From: Mesostigma viride | Taxonomy: Eukaryota > Streptophyta > Mesostigmatophyceae > Mesostigmatales > Mesostigmataceae | DNA: 64,000 nucleotides | Assembly (NCBI GenBank): GCA_009746045.1 | Contig: RPFO01000072.1 | Coordinates: 4,112,770 to 4,176,769 of the forward strand | Direction: 5' to 3' | Part shown: positions 63,029 through 64,000 of the stretch, in pieces | Position numbering within the stretch: position 1 is the first letter of the stretch | How the letters are laid out: each line of letters begins with the position of its first letter | Position numbers and translations under genes: made by a program | The notes under the pieces: generated by a model | What the model saw: only the letters and a program-made list of their open reading frames with translations | What the model was told of the DNA's origin: nothing | The model's database searches: none

Positions 63029-64000
63029 TTAACCCTTAAACCGTAGCAACTCAGTCCTAAAAATCGGACTGAGTTGCACATCTTCGCACATATGTTTCTC
63101 TATGGCCTAAAAACAATTTCTGGCTACCCCTTGGTACCAAGCATGCATTTATGTTGAATTTCTTTGGGGACATGCCACTGGTCCCATATCTTTGACTTTT
63201 GGGTGCTATAAATAGCGCCAACCCCAGGGGGGTACGGAAAAATGGGATTTGAGACATACATCATGCAATATGGACCACTTATACAAATATATAGGCCCTG
63301 GAATTTCAAAGGCAGTTAGTTTATATCACAGGCATGCCATCAATGCATTCACAACATGACATGCTACAGAACTGCACAAGCTAGCTAGCAAAAATCCCAA
63401 AATAGCTCAGTCCTAAAAATAGGACCAAGTTTTTGGGGGGTGGTTGGCTAGCACTACCGTTTTGGTTTCCTTTCCCAAGGTGGCACAAAACATCATAGCT
63501 GGCCACACTTGCATCCTCCAACACATTTCCAGCATATAAAACAGCAGCTCATGCTATATAATATTGCAAATCTAGTGCCATTGGGCATAAAGCACGTGTA
63601 GAAGGCACATGCAAGGAGCTTACTACCAATGTACCCTACACGCTACAAACAACTTCAAAATACAAGGAAAAAGGAAAGAAACCAAATAAGCAACTTGCTG
63701 ATGCTTCAATGCAAGCAGATCCCAGGCATCTCTATGTCTCTAACACACAGCAAACTCACAAAAAGAAAGCGGACTTGGCCAGCATGCATGCCTAGAACTG
63801 GGCAGAAAAACACTCGCCCTGAGTTGTTTAAGCAACGGAAAGCATCGTATCATCAAACTGAACATTATGACAAACGATATCTGTCGTTATACCGACATTA
63901 ATGTTGTAGCATACGCTAAAAGCAATCAAAACTCGTCCAAAACCTGGCCGAGGTAACATTACTACCCAACCATCACAAGCCTATGCACAGAAGCAATAAA
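63029..64000 (-). mobile_element. TTAA-flanked piggyBac-like element (family 3), partial
   Basis: Begins TTAA-CCCTTAAA and is homologous in reverse orientation to 33190-34919 (e.g. 63190-63300 with 34680-34760, and 63340-63420 with 34540-34620). The other end lies outside the window. No transposase seen. Confidence 0.7.

Noticed and set aside
1-64000. CRISPR arrays, rRNA genes, prokaryotic operons or viral genomes
   Set aside because: No spaced short repeats with unique spacers, no rRNA-like sequence and no ribosome-binding-site-led gene strings; coding content is eukaryotic genes and transposable elements.

Overview
The window is a transposon-dense stretch of a eukaryotic nuclear genome with very few host genes. 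I infer a green alga. The support is GC-rich coding sequence, spliceosomal GT-AG introns, the green-algal poly(A) element TGTAA after host-type ORFs (e.g. 49206-49210), and TE types known from algae. The species is not recognised and the lineage call is inference.

Host genes. A three-exon gene for a secreted cupin protein lies at 44859-48966; its exons sum exactly to 602 codons. A TPR-repeat gene occurs twice in inverted orientation: 20621-21668 on + (broken 5' end) and 42970-41942 on - (intact, 342 codons). They sit in an inverted segmental duplication whose - copy was later enlarged by two transposon insertions. A decayed spliced gene (23374-22639, -) and two small unrecognised ORFs (9653-9279 -, 11032-11339 +) complete the list.

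Mobile DNA, left to right. LINE debris and tandem repeats (1-2000) precede a decayed Helitron (about 2289-8841) that carries a RING-type zinc-finger tail. Retrotransposon A (11552-19308, TSD cccag) is an LTR element containing a 703-bp TIR insertion in its protease and an SINE-like insertion in its 3' LTR. Next come a 367-bp-arm palindrome and the first TPR copy. Two copies of a retroposon that encodes only an ORF1p-like protein follow (25450-27443; 31233-34993, split by a TTAA-flanked piggyBac-like element). They are accompanied by a permuted 1.4-kb repeat (27948-29912), 5'-truncated LINEs (30340-30598, 35170-36052), a second TTAA element (36144-37850), a 5'-truncated ORF1 retroposon (38423-39634), a third TTAA element (39713-41062) and the second TPR copy. 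After the cupin gene there is a four-layer nest of SINE-like, ORF1-type and LINE insertions (50164-52498). Retrotransposon B (52891-60432, TSD tctac) is next, then a decayed ORF1 copy, a foldback element and a fourth TTAA element running off the right edge.

The two most unusual signals are as follows. (1) Retrotransposons A and B are Copia-like, but their pol order is zinc knuckle - integrase - protease - reverse transcriptase - RNase H, with the protease after the integrase. Both also share a DTQ protease motif and an HGDD reverse-transcriptase motif. (2) The ORF1-only retroposons, an SINE-like family and a LINE end in a shared RNA-hairpin architecture (5-bp stem, CAAC loop, one bulged base, 3-4 bp more, then an AATT- or CAATT-type tail) with covarying base pairs. 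This suggests that one LINE machinery mobilises several families.
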